A stretch of DNA of 64,000 bases, taken from positions 1,178,001-1,242,000 of the forward strand of contig JAJQJQ010000021.1 in assembly GCA_028622995.1 (NCBI GenBank). The letters run 5' to 3'. Numbering within the stretch: the stretch's first letter is position 1; the number at the start of each line of letters is the position of its first letter. The position numbers and the translations under genes are program-made. Below, piece after piece: positions 35,884 through 48,015 of this stretch. The notes under the pieces were generated by a model. The model did no database searches. It was not told the origin of the DNA and saw nothing but the letters and a program-made list of their open reading frames with translations. This DNA comes from Panagrolaimus kolymaensis. Lineage: Eukaryota > Nematoda > Chromadorea > Rhabditida > Panagrolaimidae.

Positions 35884-37504
35884 TTATGCGTTGCCATTCA
35901 TTTTAGAAGCAGCATCACCAGCGGCGGCTGCGGCATTTGGAGAACCGTAAGAAAAATTTCGAGCTTTAAGCTTTGCAGCAAATTCGGGACGAATTTTAAG
36001 CTCTTTAACTTGTTCCCATCGAAAACGTTCATGTCCAAAATGACCATTTTTAGCTGTTTCTTTATAAATTGGATTTCTAAGGCCCAAATCTCGCATAAGA
36101 ACACCGGGACGAAGATCAAAATTATCATTTACGATGGAAAGCAAATCAGGTTCACTAAGAGGGCTGGTGCCATATGAAATAACCATGATGGATAAAGGAT
36201 GAGAGACACCAATGGCATATGAAACCTAAAAAAAGAAGCTATTGGTAAACTAAATTCTCAAATTTTTAATAAAGCTTACTTGAACAAGGCAACGTCGACA
36301 AACTCCAGCTTTAACAAGGGATTTAGCAACCCATCGAGCTCCATAAGCAGCCGATCGATCAACTTTAGTTGGATCTTTACCTGAGAAAGCTCCACCTCCA
36401 TGAGCTCCCCATCCGCCATAAGTATCCACAATAATTTTACGTCCAGTTAAACCTGCATCAGAATGTGGACCACCCATGGTAAAAGCTCCACAAGGATTTA
36501 AATAATATTTAGTTTCACTATCAAGAAGATTTCCTGGGATTACTTCTTTAATAACATGATTTTTAAGATCTTCACGAAGTTGTTCAAGGGTTACAGAAGA
36601 TTTATGTTGAGCTGAGATAACAACGGTATGAACTCGAAGGGGAACGCATGCGCCATTATCAAATTTGTATTCAACAGTAACCTGAATAACATAAAAATTA
36701 GTAATTAAAGAAAAAAGGGGGAATTAAAAATATTTACTTGTGATTTCGAATCGGGTAAAGCCCAATCAAGGATTCCATTTCTTCGAAGAATATGAAGTCG
36801 CCCATTAAGTTGATGAGCAAGTAATAAAGATAATGGCATGGCTTCTTCTGTTTCATCAGAAGCATAACCAAACATAAGGCCTTGATCTCCTGCACCTATA
36901 TCTTCTTCCGAGCGATTTTGATGGACACCTGCAGCAATTTCAGGAGCTTGTTGTTCCAATGCAACAAGGACATTGCAAGTTTTGTAATCAAAACCTTAAA
37001 AACGAAATGATCAAACCCTATTTTTTTCGAGGAAAATAAATAAAAAGACTAACCCTTATCAGAATGATCAAAACCAATATCCTTTACAACCCCACGAACA
37101 AGAGATTGATAATCCACATGCGCTTTACTTGTAATTTCGCCACAAAGTAAAACCATGCCAGTCTTCGTTACGGTTTCTGTAAGACCCGTATACTTAGCAC
37201 TGGATATGATTTTAGCAATGTAAAAAAAAAACCGAAAAAAATTGTTTTCGCTATTTAAACTTACCACATGCAACCTTAGCATTGGGATCTTGAGCAAGAT
37301 GGGCATCAAGAACGGCATCCGAAATCATATCACACATTTTATCTGGATGTCCTTCACCAACAGATTCCGAAGTGAAAAGAAAATGTTGTTCTTGTCCATC
37401 TAAAGAAGAAAAAAGGGGATATTAATAATTATTGGAATGAATAAAATTAATTAAAGGCTTTTACGCTTACCAGAGGTAGGAGAACCGCGAACATCAACAT
37501 CCAT
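35884..37504 (-). CDS. sams: S-adenosylmethionine synthetase (methionine adenosyltransferase)
   Basis: Makes S-adenosylmethionine from methionine and ATP in the cytosol. Six exons (37504-37471, 37399-37265, 37176-37054, 36994-36738, 36681-36280, 36225-35884) encode 430 residues, slightly longer than the usual ~400 because of an Ala-rich tail ([11 protein letters not shown]). Signatures are complete: [27 protein letters not shown], the ATP-binding [30 protein letters not shown] and the P-loop [20 protein letters not shown]. The third exon acceptor was set at cttacag, giving ...[11 protein letters not shown] as in other MATs, rather than at an upstream AG that would shift the frame. C. elegans has several sams paralogues; which one this matches cannot be told here. 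Confidence 0.95.
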
Positions 37505-38991
37505 TTTTAATTATTTAGTTTTGGGAATAGCTTGAATACTCTCTAAAAATGCAGTAAAAATAATATCAAATTTGAAGCAAAAGAAAGAAAATGATGCAAT
37601 GAAGCTATAACCATCGACAAGCGCGAAATTATATATACCAAAAACTAAGCATAAACTAAAGGGGTGAAAAGAGAGAGAAAAAAGCAGAAGGTAATACAAA
37701 TAAATCCCGCCTCCTTTTTTTTATAAGCTGCACAAAGTACAAGATAAAAAATATTAACAAGGCAGATGAATAAATAGATAGATAGAAACAGACAGGAATT
37801 TGGTTGAAATTATCCCCAAAAAAATATTTAGATCAAAAGACTTTGACTTTGTAAAGGCCAAATAAAATGAATATCTATGTTATCGCTTCATTTTTCTTTT
37901 CTCTTTATCTTCGATGTTTTTGTACCATTCAAAAACATTATATTTTTGAATTTAATTTTTGGCCCATCGAAGAAAAAATAAAATGAAGAACATGCGCCGC
38001 CACCAAAAAGGAGCACGAAACGAAGTCGAGAGATAAAAAAAAATTTTGGGCGGCAGCAAAGAGCCAAGGAATAGAAAAAATAAAGAATTTCGAAAGAAAG
38101 AGAAAAAATATGCAGCGGCTGAAGAAGACGAAGAAAAATGGGAAAGAAAAAGAAAAAGCTTTTGCTTGAAAAACTTTTTAAAAAAAGTACGATGATTGCC
38201 TGAGTTTCAGGGGCTTGGTTGCTGCTTGCTTGGTTATTAAACTTCCTCAATCAACGAACCAAAATGATTTGAAACTTATAAGAATGATCCAAAAAAATTT
38301 CATGCATGGGTAAAAAAGCATATTTCAAATATTATTTTCTCTCACTATTTATAAATAAAAGAAATTTGCCTACAATAAGTGAAATGAGTTGTGAGAAATA
38401 ATCCTCTCAATTGATAAGGAATGACAAATTTTGTTGAAGTATGCCTTCCAAATATTTTTGATAACTCATTCCAAGCTCAAGAGGCGAACTAAAATAGATA
38501 ATCTGTTATCAAAAAATATTATTCTTTTATCTTTCTCAAAAAATCTGTAATCTTCCAATAATGTCAAAATCCAAAAAAGCTTTTAACAAACGACATCTTC
38601 GAATGCCTTTCCATTTCGATTGTTGTTAATTATAATAATCATTTTATTTAACAGACACAAAAAATGCATTTAAAAACAAAACCATTTAAAAAAGCTTATA
38701 AGCTAATAATACATATAAACAAAACAATAACGATGATAATGCATTCATTATGATGCCCGAGTTTGAGATTCACCAACGAAGAACGAAGAAGTTCGATGTT
38801 TGTTTGATTTCACGTCTGTTTCATTTCCTTCAAAAAGGCACTTTTTTTCCGGCATGCCTTCCAGGCATATTCATTGAACAAAAACGAACTACAGTAATTT
38901 TGGTCGTAAGAAAATCGAAAAAGACACTAAAAAAAGGCTTTTGTCTGGAAGGCATGTCAGACAAACAATGCCACTTGAAACAAACGTGATT
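37505..38991. other. Intergenic region with an inverted repeat
   Basis: About 1.5 kb upstream of the SAM synthetase gene and downstream of the TIP41 gene. No gene is supported. A 79-codon frame at 38750-38989 lies inside an imperfect inverted repeat and is rejected as coding. A GATA microsatellite lies near 37778. Confidence 0.5.
38811..38988. repeat. Imperfect inverted repeat, hairpin or MITE-like
   Basis: Left arm pieces CACGTCTGTTTCA (38811-38823) and CATGCCTTCCAG (38853-38864) pair with right arm pieces CTGGAAGGCATG (38945-38956) and TGAAACAAACGTG (38976-38988). The inner pair is a perfect 12-base match and the outer one has a single mismatch. Arms are 42 and 32 bases between the blocks, with about 80 bases of loop. 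The right end abuts the TIP41 stop codon at 38992, so part of the hairpin would be in that gene's 3' UTR. Confidence 0.6.
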
Positions 38992-40269
38992 TTATTCAAG
39001 ATATATTTTCGATGATTTGCATTCAATTATTGGAAGAGATTGCCAGATAATATTTGAGTCTCTGACATTTTCAAGATCCTGAAAAACAAGCATAAGTGTA
39101 GGGACCGGCAGCTCATTTTTCAAAAACAACTAACTGTCGGACTAAGGTCAGAGTATTTAGCTTCACGCAATGTCCATTCTTTCAAGATAAAATCAGAACC
39201 AGTTTCACTAAATAATCGAGTATCACAAACTCTAACCATTACATGATCAATTCGAAGATAAAAGCGACAAAGTACAAAAAACGCAGTTGGCATTACTCGT
39301 ACTTTTATAGCCATCTGTAAAGAAGAAAAAATTAGTTTGTAGGTTAAACACCAGTGACATTTAAAAAAAAAAATCGTGATTAGCATTCGTGTTTTTTTGG
39401 TGAAAAAAAATCCTTTCATACCAATGAACATCCATGATCAGCTAATTCATCTTCATATAAAGTTAATTGAGTATAAAAGAAAATGGGATCTCTTCGTTTG
39501 AGCTTTTCCATATCTATTTTGAGGTCAGTATGTACTATGCGAACACTAGGTCCAAGAGTTCCATCATAATCACTTGTAAATGTCCAATCAAATGGTTTAT
39601 GAGTTTTTGATGATTCAACGTGACCTTTTCGAGCTTCCATCCATGCTTCACTTGGTCCAACCTAAAGCTTAAGGTAAACTCCTTAACAAAAGAGTAAGGT
39701 ATAACAATAACCTTGACATCAGGTAAATTCTTAAAATCAACCCGTTTTAAAGCATCCAAAGTATTAAATTCAATCAAAATTTTATCACTTTTAGCTAATT
39801 TGATAATCAATTTATTATTTGGGAAAACCATTTCAGGTAATTCAGGCAGTTCCAATTCATCCTTGTATAAACACACCTGCAAAAAAAAAAACGAGTTTTT
39901 GTTATAAATTTTTTAGAAACAATAAAAGTTAAAAAATCAAAAACAATACGAATCCATAAAAGCTTTTCATTAAAACAACTAAAAAGGTTTACTCACCTGA
40001 CATTGAATATTATTTTGATGATTACAACGTGATGGAAGAATATGATCACGAATAGCAATAAAATCAATTTTTTGATTAAAGCTATAATGTTCATCCACTC
40101 GAGCACTGCTTAAAGCTCGTTCCATAACTTCTTCACGGTTTGATTTATATCTTCCATCGCCATTAGCTCCTTGTTTATGTTGATGAGGATGCTGAGGTGA
40201 AGAAGACGAAAAACTTGATAATGGAAAATTCGTTGACGACTGATGTGAAGGAGACGACATTGAACTCAT
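38992..40269 (-). CDS. TIP41-like protein (TIPRL), PP2A-family regulator
   Basis: Binds catalytic subunits of PP2A-type phosphatases and acts in TOR-linked signalling. Five exons (40269-39997, 39876-39712, 39661-39422, 39314-39135, 39078-38992) encode 314 residues; human TIPRL has 272, and the extra length is a Ser/Gln/His-rich N-terminus (SSFSSSSPQHPHQHKQG). Family blocks: PFDWTFTSDYDGTLG, DMEKLKRRDPIFFYTQLTLY, EDELADHGCS, and PTAFFVLCRFYLRIDHVMVR followed by DTRLF. These are the most conserved parts of TIP41. An SL1-like sequence lies on the same strand about 450 bases upstream of the start. The stop codon abuts an inverted repeat. Confidence 0.93.
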
Positions 40270-41701
40270 ATTTTCGAAACTTTGATAATTTCAAAAATGC
40301 ACGCACAAACGATCAAATTAGTCAGTCAGGGATGAATGAGAATATCTTAAAGCAAAAAATATTGACGTTTAACTTTAAAAACATACAAAGCAGACAACAA
40401 AATCACGTTCTTCATATATACAACAACCTCTTGATTTTGTGAAAAATGCAACAAAAAAAATTGATGGAAATAAAAAAAGAAAGAAAAATTTGAAGGAAAA
40501 AGCGTTTGCAATGTGCAAAGTTGCGACCAAATAGCCGCTTTTTGGGAAATATCAAAGTTTTGGAGTTATTGACAGGTTGGATGCTTACTATAAAATAAGG
40601 TAACCAACAAGTAAATCATCCATAAATATTTTTAGCTTCCGTTAAGCTTGTTTCATTTGCTGATAGTTTTCTTTGCGATTGGGGGAGAGAGCGTTAGATA
40701 TTTAGCTTAATTCGGTACCTCAAACTTTGGGTAATTATACCGATACACAAAACATATTACAAAATAATGATAGCGGATTGGGAGAGCAAAAACAAAATAT
40801 TAAAATAAAATTACAAAAATTTATAAATAAAAGGAAATTAACTAAACTTATTTGGGGCATTTTTAAGAGAAACTAAAATAAAAAAAGAAAGAGAAAGACT
40901 TTGTTTGCTGGAGAAAGATTTGTGAATAAATTTTTTGGCTCAAAAATGCTGCTTTTGTATGAAGCAACATGACCATTGCCGAAGGCGGATCAAAGCCTTG
41001 TTTACATCCAAAACGGGCGCGTTGATGATAAAAGTGTAAAAGATTGAAGACTGGCACAGCGCAAGAAAAGGGAATAAGCAATCGTTGAATCATCTCTAAA
41101 GAGAAGGAAAAGAGTCAAAGTATAAGAAAGCGCCCTTTCGAAAAAGTCGATTGAAAAGGATACGGATGTGTAAGAAAGACTTTCGGCAGAGACAAAGGGA
41201 TGAAGATGGGAGAGAGATCTCAAAATAGCAAAATAAAATAAAAACGAATTTCACAATAAAATAAATTTCATAACAAAAAATTAAAAGTTATAATATTCCG
41301 AAGGAATATGTAGACGCATGTCTAAAAATATAATTCTTAAACCATAGCTTCGTTGTTCCTTCAACTCCAATCAAAGATTTCTAAAATATTTTTCGAATAA
41401 AAAATCTCTCTGACTCCTCAAAATTTTTTTAGACCGCAAATTACCATACTCCCATGCAAAACCAAATGCTAATCTAACAAGAACAACACAAACAAAGTGA
41501 GTTTATAATTTATTTTTTAAACTTTTGATATCAATAAAATTATTTTAAAAAAGTGTGACAAAAAAAAGCAAATAAACAGCATAATAAAGCAAAAACAACT
41601 TTAAAATTTATTATAACTAGAATGCACAAAGAAAATAAAGTTTACATGTCCAAGATGATAAATATATATTTTTTTTTTCATGAAGAAACATTTAATAGAA
41701 A
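40270..41701. other. Intergenic region containing an SL1-like sequence
   Basis: About 1.4 kb between the BAG6 stop and the TIP41 start, both on the minus strand. Two overlapping minus-strand frames at 40863-41223 are Ser/Phe/Leu-rich and not supported as a gene. The spliced-leader-like element at 40719-40741 is listed separately. Confidence 0.5.
40719..40741 (-). ncRNA. SL1-like spliced-leader sequence; SL RNA gene or pseudogene candidate
   Basis: Read on the minus strand, 23 bases match nematode SL1 (22 bases) with one substitution and one inserted A: GGTATAATTACC then CAAAGTTTGAG, against GGTTTAATTACC then CAAGTTTGAG. It is followed at once by GTACC, so the 5' splice donor expected after SL1 in an SL RNA gene is present. 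A functional SL RNA also needs an Sm site (RAUUUUUGR) about 30-50 bases later and a 3' stem-loop. I do not see a good Sm site in the next 80 bases; the sequence there is C/T-rich then A-rich. It may be a variant or decayed SL RNA gene, or a leader copied into DNA. Confidence 0.5.
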
Positions 41702-44700
41702 TTAAGCAAAATAAGAAGGCACAGTGGTATCAATATTTTCTTCTCGAAGTCCATGTTGATGGGAACGTCCCAAACTTCCCAAAGGTGCTTCAGATGTAAC
41801 TCGTTCAGGTGTAAATCGAGAACTGCTGGCAAGAAGAAATTCGGTGATATTTGAAGTATCAATATTTTTAAGTTCATTTGGGTTATCGAAGGAAAAAATA
41901 AAATTAACAACTGATTCCATAAAAACATCGATTGCAAAGTTGGTTTGCTCGTTATTTTGATCAGGAAAATCAAGCTAAAAATATGCTGTTTTAATAATAC
42001 TGAGCAGCAAGAATAGCTTACAAATACATGACGCACAAATTCGCGATAAGCATGAGGAAAACCATCCGATGCCATGTAACAAAAAGAGATCAACCGTGAA
42101 TGATAGGTATGGAATAATTGAATAACTTGTTGTCCGAATTCTTCGTCGGTAGCTTAAAAGATACTTTAATCAAAGACAAGAAAGACAAAAATATCTTACA
42201 ACTAGAAAGTAAGTAATTGAAAAATTCTCCAAACATGCTTGCGTCCATATTTTGTAACGAACCAACCATATTCATGTTATTTCGAGTTAAAGCAAATGGT
42301 GCAACGCCCATCAAATAATGATAATAATTTTCATATAGGTTATCTTTCAACGCATCAAGGATAGTTTCAAGATTTTCGCTACCGTATTTTTCAAAAGTGT
42401 AAGATTTGAGAGATGAACGAAGGGGACCAATACTTGCTGGATTCAAAATCAAAGAATGAATGTTATCAAATTTGATAGAAAATAAGAAAGTTGAAACCAT
42501 AGTTCCAAGAAATCCGCGATCTTCCAAGAATGAATTCGAACGAAGTGTATCTCGAATAAATGTGAAATCTTGGGAGCCCATTAAACGATAAAATTCAATA
42601 ACTCGATTACGATAAGATGGTCGGCGAAGTTGAATACGATGCCCTTGATTAATAACTTCATTAATAATAGCTAAAAACTTCCTGCTAAAATAAATTCAAA
42701 ATAGTAATAACAATTTACCGGGATGAGCAATTTGACGGCCGGAATTGTAACTAACAAGAGCTTGAAGATATGCTTTTAAAAGAACTTCCAAGCTTTCAAC
42801 ACTGGTAAGAGCAAATTCATTCATATGTCTTCTGAGAATATTACCTTCAACCGGATACCGTTGAACACATGCAACCAAATCAACATCAGTTATTGCTGTT
42901 GAAATGGCGGTAGAAGTTGCATGATTTTCCTGAATGAGGAAGAGAGTTAAAATTTTAGAAGTCGAAAGATAAACAAAATTTACCAATGTTTCAGGAGTAA
43001 CTCTTTCATAATAAGCAATTGGACATCCTCCACTGGGGCCAAGATTTCGAATTTGTTGGGGAGATTGTGAAGCATAAGAAGTCTGAAGTCGTTGAGCATG
43101 AATAGGAATGCCATGATTACCTTGTTGTTGAAAAAATACGTTAGGTGGAGTTCTATGACTATGAACATGGGCATTTCCAGGGAATCCTAATCCTGAATTG
43201 CCATTATGAATTCCATTTTGCATTTGGTTTGGATTACCTAAAATTTAAATAATAAACAATCAAAAACGAAGAGAGTTTAATATTTTCATACGTGGTTCGT
43301 TGGTTCTTATTTGACTGAAAGCACTTTGTTGTGCTACCATAGCTTGAAGAATTCGTGACATATCATCGTTATCTCCTGGAGAACCGTCAGGACCAACGAG
43401 TTGAACATCAACTTCACCTTCTTCTACAGGATTAGATTGATTCTGATTTTCCATGCTATTTGGGTCAACCGCACGAAAAACAGAGTTGAGAGGGTTGAGT
43501 AAATCATTTGATGAGAGTGTTACTGGCTGACCGCCTTGAGTTCCTAATTCAACAGGATGCCCTGTCATTGATTGCAAGAAATTTCGTAAAGTTCGCGCCG
43601 CAACAGGTGTATCATTTAGATTATTGCTTTCTGCTGGTGTTGAAGGCATATTAACAGTTGTTGGCATTGATGATGACGAAAATGAAGGAAAATTAGAAGC
43701 AGCCATAGCAGCATAGCTATTAGAACCATTCATACGTCGCCGAGCAGATGGTTCACCCAATGATGAGTTTGGAGTTGGTATCATAGTAGCCCGCAAAGGA
43801 CGAATATTTTGAGGGTTGATATATGGTGCTGCATTCGTTACACGTCCTTGTTGTTGCATCACATGGCGAATGCGTTGTCCAGCCATACCAGGAGGAATTC
43901 CCCTGAATCGTGTATTACGCTGTCCATTTGCCATAGTTGGAAGTTCTGCAGTTGCATCTTGTCCATGAGGCACAGGTTGAACTTCAACTTCCACCGCGAT
44001 ATCAGCACGTAGTACAGGTCTAGCAATATGAACTTGATGAAATGAAGTAAAGCGTGCACTACTCATTTCAGAGTTTGGTACATTTGGATTGTTCGATGTT
44101 CCCATGAAAACAATGGTGAAGGTAAGATCAGGATTAAGTCCAGAAAAAGTTGTAAGAACTGATTGAGGATATGCAACTCTTAAAGAGTCAGTAGCTCTCA
44201 AACTAATTTCACTGACAAGGTGATTGATGTGACCTTGAAAATGATGAAGAGAACGTAAGATAATTGAAAAAAGATCAGAAACTTGAGTCTAAAATATTGA
44301 ACGCTAAGTAAATGGATTTTAACAAAGAGGGAAATTACATCAACGAGGTGATCAGCATCAAAAAGATTTCTTTGAATAGTTATTAACCGTTGAATTTCCA
44401 AATTATTAGAGGCAGAAATATCCAAAAGTTTGTAATAATCTGAAGGCACTAGATGACGTACTTGCAAAACATTACCAAGTAAAGGCACTTCTTCTTCAAT
44501 TTCTGATACGAATTGATTAAAAAATTTGTTCATTTTATCATTAGATTCTAAACAAACGCTTTAGTAACTAAAGGACAATGGGTAAGCCCTTACCATGATC
44601 AAGAAAGAATACATTACTCGAAAAAATTTCATACATTTCAACTTTATCAAGTTCTTCCAAAACTGTTTCAGAAAATCTTTCAGGAAGTCCAGCTGCACCT

Positions 44701-45490
44701 GGATTTTCCATATGTGAAATCAAATGTTTTTCAGCAAGTGTAATAAGCATTTTCTGCCTAACTAACATTGATTTAATTGCTTCAAAACGATTATATGCAC
44801 CAGAAGGCATAATTGGTGGAGCACGAAATGAGATATCAAAAGAGATATCATTTTCATAAGGCTGTCTATTTCTGCGTTGAACATCAACATCAACATTATA
44901 CGAAGTTCTGAATGATTCAGCAATAGTTCGAACAATTAACTAAAAAAATAAGTTTTTCAATAGACAAAAGGCGCAAGAAAACTAACATCAAGTTGTCCTT
45001 GAGGGCATATAGGTTCTTGATATCGAATTTGCATCACATAACGATTAACCGAAAGTTCCGTCAATGTTGTATTGTTGGAAAATCGAATAATATTTGGAAA
45101 TTGTCTATTTGGTGGAGGAAGGAATGATCGAAGAGATGATTGCGGACGACGACGACTTTGAGATGGTGCTCTTTGTGATCTGTCCATAACATGTATAACT
45201 GCATTTTGATCAATTTCAAAATCGCGAATACTATACATAGGATTAAAATCAATCAATTTTCCTCGATTTAATAATTTTATTGAAGTTGGGGCAACATTGA
45301 AAGCTTCAGCGACTTTATCACGAAATCGTAGTATTCTTTCCTTAAAAGCATTTAAGATTAAAATGTTATGAAAGCCAATATTTTCAAGAAAGCTTACAGC
45401 TTGATAACATTTGATAGTTCGACGTTCAACTTCAGTTGGTTGATTGTCTTGATATCTCAAATATTCAAGATGAATATCAATTTCTTCCAT
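41702..45490 (-). CDS. BAG6: BAG6/Scythe homologue, ubiquitin-like quality-control chaperone
   Basis: Holdase that shields hydrophobic proteins and routes them to tail-anchor insertion or the proteasome. Ten exons (45490-45398, 45340-44987, 44939-44594, 44547-44339, 44288-43292, 43237-42984, 42929-42719, 42670-42200, 42152-42022, 41974-41702) give 1112 residues, almost the length of human BAG6 (1132). The N-terminal ~85 residues form a ubiquitin-like domain ending AVIHVMDRSQRAPSQ, matching the BAG6 VIHLVERAPPQ. A Pro/Asn/Gln-rich centre (AAPYINPQNIRPL, TPNSSLGEPSARRRMNG) and a helical C-terminal region follow. I do not see an obvious BAG signature at the end. At the seventh intron the acceptor must be tttttag at 42671-42673; a nearby tttag would break the frame. 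Identification rests on the UBL, length and layout. Confidence 0.72.
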
Positions 45491-46756
45491 AATTGAAGGA
45501 TTGTCTACAAATAATTTTAAAAATTAGCAAAGAAATTGATGATGATAACACGATGTTTCGTACTCGTACAAGGTTGTTTCAATGAGTGATATAAACGTTC
45601 AAAGAGAAAAAATCAAAAAAAAGAGGGGGAAAGAAAGAAAAAGAAAGGTTTGACACTATCAAAAAAAAAAATTGAATAAGTGACTTTAAAATCTTTGATA
45701 CTCTCAAAATAAGAAGAAAAACACGTTGAAAGTGTGGAAGCTTTTGCCAAAATATAGCGCAAATTAAAATAGTTCTACTGCGCCAATTGTTTTGATCCAC
45801 CCGAATATCGCCTCCTCATAATTTTCTTGCATTATGATTAGTACTAATTTTATTTTCATTCGCGACATCATTCATAAGATTACCCCCATGTTTGAAATAT
45901 TTGTATATATCCACTACCTATAGCACCACGTTTTAAGAGTAAAGGATTTGTTGGGAAGTTTAAATGAGTTTTGTAAGCATGCATCATCATTGCTTTTGAA
46001 AAAAGCTTCTGTCAATTCAATGATTTTAGTAATATCTTCATAAGAAGCAGAAAAGAAAAATTTATATCAAAAGAGCCATAGATATTTTGAAAATCACTAG
46101 TGATAGTAACATTTTATCGAACCCAATGGGATAAGCATATATATTAGGAAAGAAGAAGAAGAAAAATAAAGATAATAATAGCATTTTTACCAAAACTGAA
46201 TAGCCAGAATAAAAAAATAACGAATGAAATATGTAAATGAAAATTATTTTCATCCATTAAATTGTAAAAGAGTAAAAACAACAAACAATTTTGACCTAGT
46301 CTAAATTTGTTATAAAAATTTAAGTGCCAAAAAAGTGAACAATAACAAAAATTAATAATACTTTAGATGATGACCTCTTAAAAACAAATAAGGTCAAGCA
46401 ATTTGATATCAACAAACAATAGGCTAGAATAATTTGAAAATAACTTAAAGGTAATAATATCAAGCTCTTCGTAAAGAAAAAGCCACAAAAATTAGAAGTA
46501 AACAGGAAAGATAAATAAAAAATATTTTTGTATTTGAAAAAAAAATGCTTATTTTGTAAAAATTTACTCTCTGCTGAATTTTTTCAGTCTCTGACGAAAT
46601 ACAACTTTTAGGGTGTTTCCAAAGATACTATTAGAACAAGCACGAACTCAATGCATTTTAATCAAAAACAAAAAATTTCCATTAGATCTCTTTATTTATT
46701 TACAAGTAATACTTTTACAAAATCAAAATACACAAATTTACAAGTCAATATTTTTC
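45491..46756. other. Intergenic region
   Basis: About 1.3 kb between ADO and BAG6 genes (both minus strand). A 63-codon hydrophobic frame at 46062-46253 (minus) starts near a run of Phe codons and is probably chance. Nothing else seen. Confidence 0.5.
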
Positions 46757-47556
46757 TCAGGATAAATGAAATTTGTAAATTGATGGAAGTTTTAATTCAC
46801 CCATAATACAATTTTCTGATATTATTCGAAGCCAATATATTTTTCCGATAGTTGGATTTTGTTCATCACATTGAAAGTATGTACATGGAACAGAACCTTG
46901 AGATTGATCATAACCAGGAATTAAGAGATCAAAGAATGCACCAAAGCCTTCAACCGATTCTATGGAATGAATATTGCCTTTGAAAGAATTTAGGCATGCA
47001 ACTTCTGATGATGGAGCAACCAATAAATGAGTACCTAAAAAACATTTTGTGTTAAAGATTTTTTCTAAAAATAAATTGACAAACCTTCAAACCTTGCAGG
47101 TTTTATCCTTTCATTTCCTTCGAAAGCTTTTTCTTTTCGTAATATCTTCTCTTCTTCAGAATCCAATAATGAAAATGAAGTGACTAATAATTTTCCAGTT
47201 AAAACTTTAATAAATCCTTCCATATTTGGATGATCATGTAATGGCAGCTTGTTGCCTGTTAGAGGAAAAGCAAATATACCACAATCAAATTTAGTTAAAT
47301 CACGATAAACATTTCCACATAATACATTTACAGGAAGAGGAGGCATAGATTGAGGAAATTGAATTTCAAGAACATTGGTATTGATTTGAGATACAATTGA
47401 ACAAATTTCTTTTCGAATATATTCTTTTTTGCTTCCATCAAATGAAAATTGTTCAGAAAGTTGAGTAATTTTTCGAAGTATTGGAATTATTGGACGTATC
47501 ATTGTCGTTGTTATTGTTGTCGTCGTTGTTGTTGTAGATGATGAAGATTCTTCCAT
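46757..47556 (-). CDS. ADO: 2-aminoethanethiol (cysteamine) dioxygenase, ADO/PCO-type N-terminal cysteine oxygen sensor
   Basis: Iron-dependent thiol dioxygenase. In animals ADO oxidises cysteamine and N-terminal cysteines of regulatory proteins, linking oxygen to N-degron turnover. Two exons (47556-47085, 47034-46757) encode 249 residues (human ADO 270). A cupin fold is indicated by LPLHDHPNMEGFIKVLTGKL, giving iron ligands H106 and H108, with the third ligand H180 in GNIHSIE. C208 and Y210 in PCTYF match the Cys-x-Tyr pair that is crosslinked in human ADO. The N-terminus has a Ser/Thr homopolymer encoded by an ACA/ACG/ACT-type repeat. Start: an ATG in another frame lies 4 bases upstream of the chosen one and could affect initiation. 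Confidence 0.93.
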
Positions 47557-48015
47557 GCATGAATGAATTCCTAAGAAAATAAATAATTTATTAGAAATTT
47601 TACAAGTAACAAAAAAATTAATACAGAAACGTCGTACAAAACCCGTAAATTAAAAATAAACGCGAAAAAGAGACAGACACGCATTGATTGCATTAAAGGT
47701 ACATATGTATGTAATATCGGTCGGTTACTGTAGATGATTGCAAGATTTTGAGATTGAAGTTAACAACAAACAAAAAGTCACAAATTAAAAATTAGGAATA
47801 ACGAGCAAAAACTAATGGCAGCGTAGTAGGATAAGAAAAATTATTGCAACAACAAAAAAAACTTATTAAAAAAATTTTTGGCGATGAATAACGAAGAAAT
47901 AAATGCTCGTGTCAAAAAAAAATACAGTAATCATTGCTATTTTTAGGCCTAAAATTTGAAATTCAAGCTCATTGGAACACGAAGATATGTTTTTGTTAAT
48001 AAAACCCATTTTTCC
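47557..48015. other. Short intergenic region
   Basis: About 460 bases between SQV-6 and ADO genes (both minus). No coding potential. A T-rich region with an AG lies just before the ADO start on the minus strand. Confidence 0.45.

Noticed and set aside
38750..38989. 79-codon + frame near the TIP41 3' end
   Set aside because: Lies within the imperfect inverted repeat and overlaps the last TIP41 codons in antisense.
46062..46253. Hydrophobic 63-codon minus frame resembling a signal peptide
   Set aside because: Hydrophobicity comes from a run of Phe codons in a poly(A/T) tract; no downstream coding exon.
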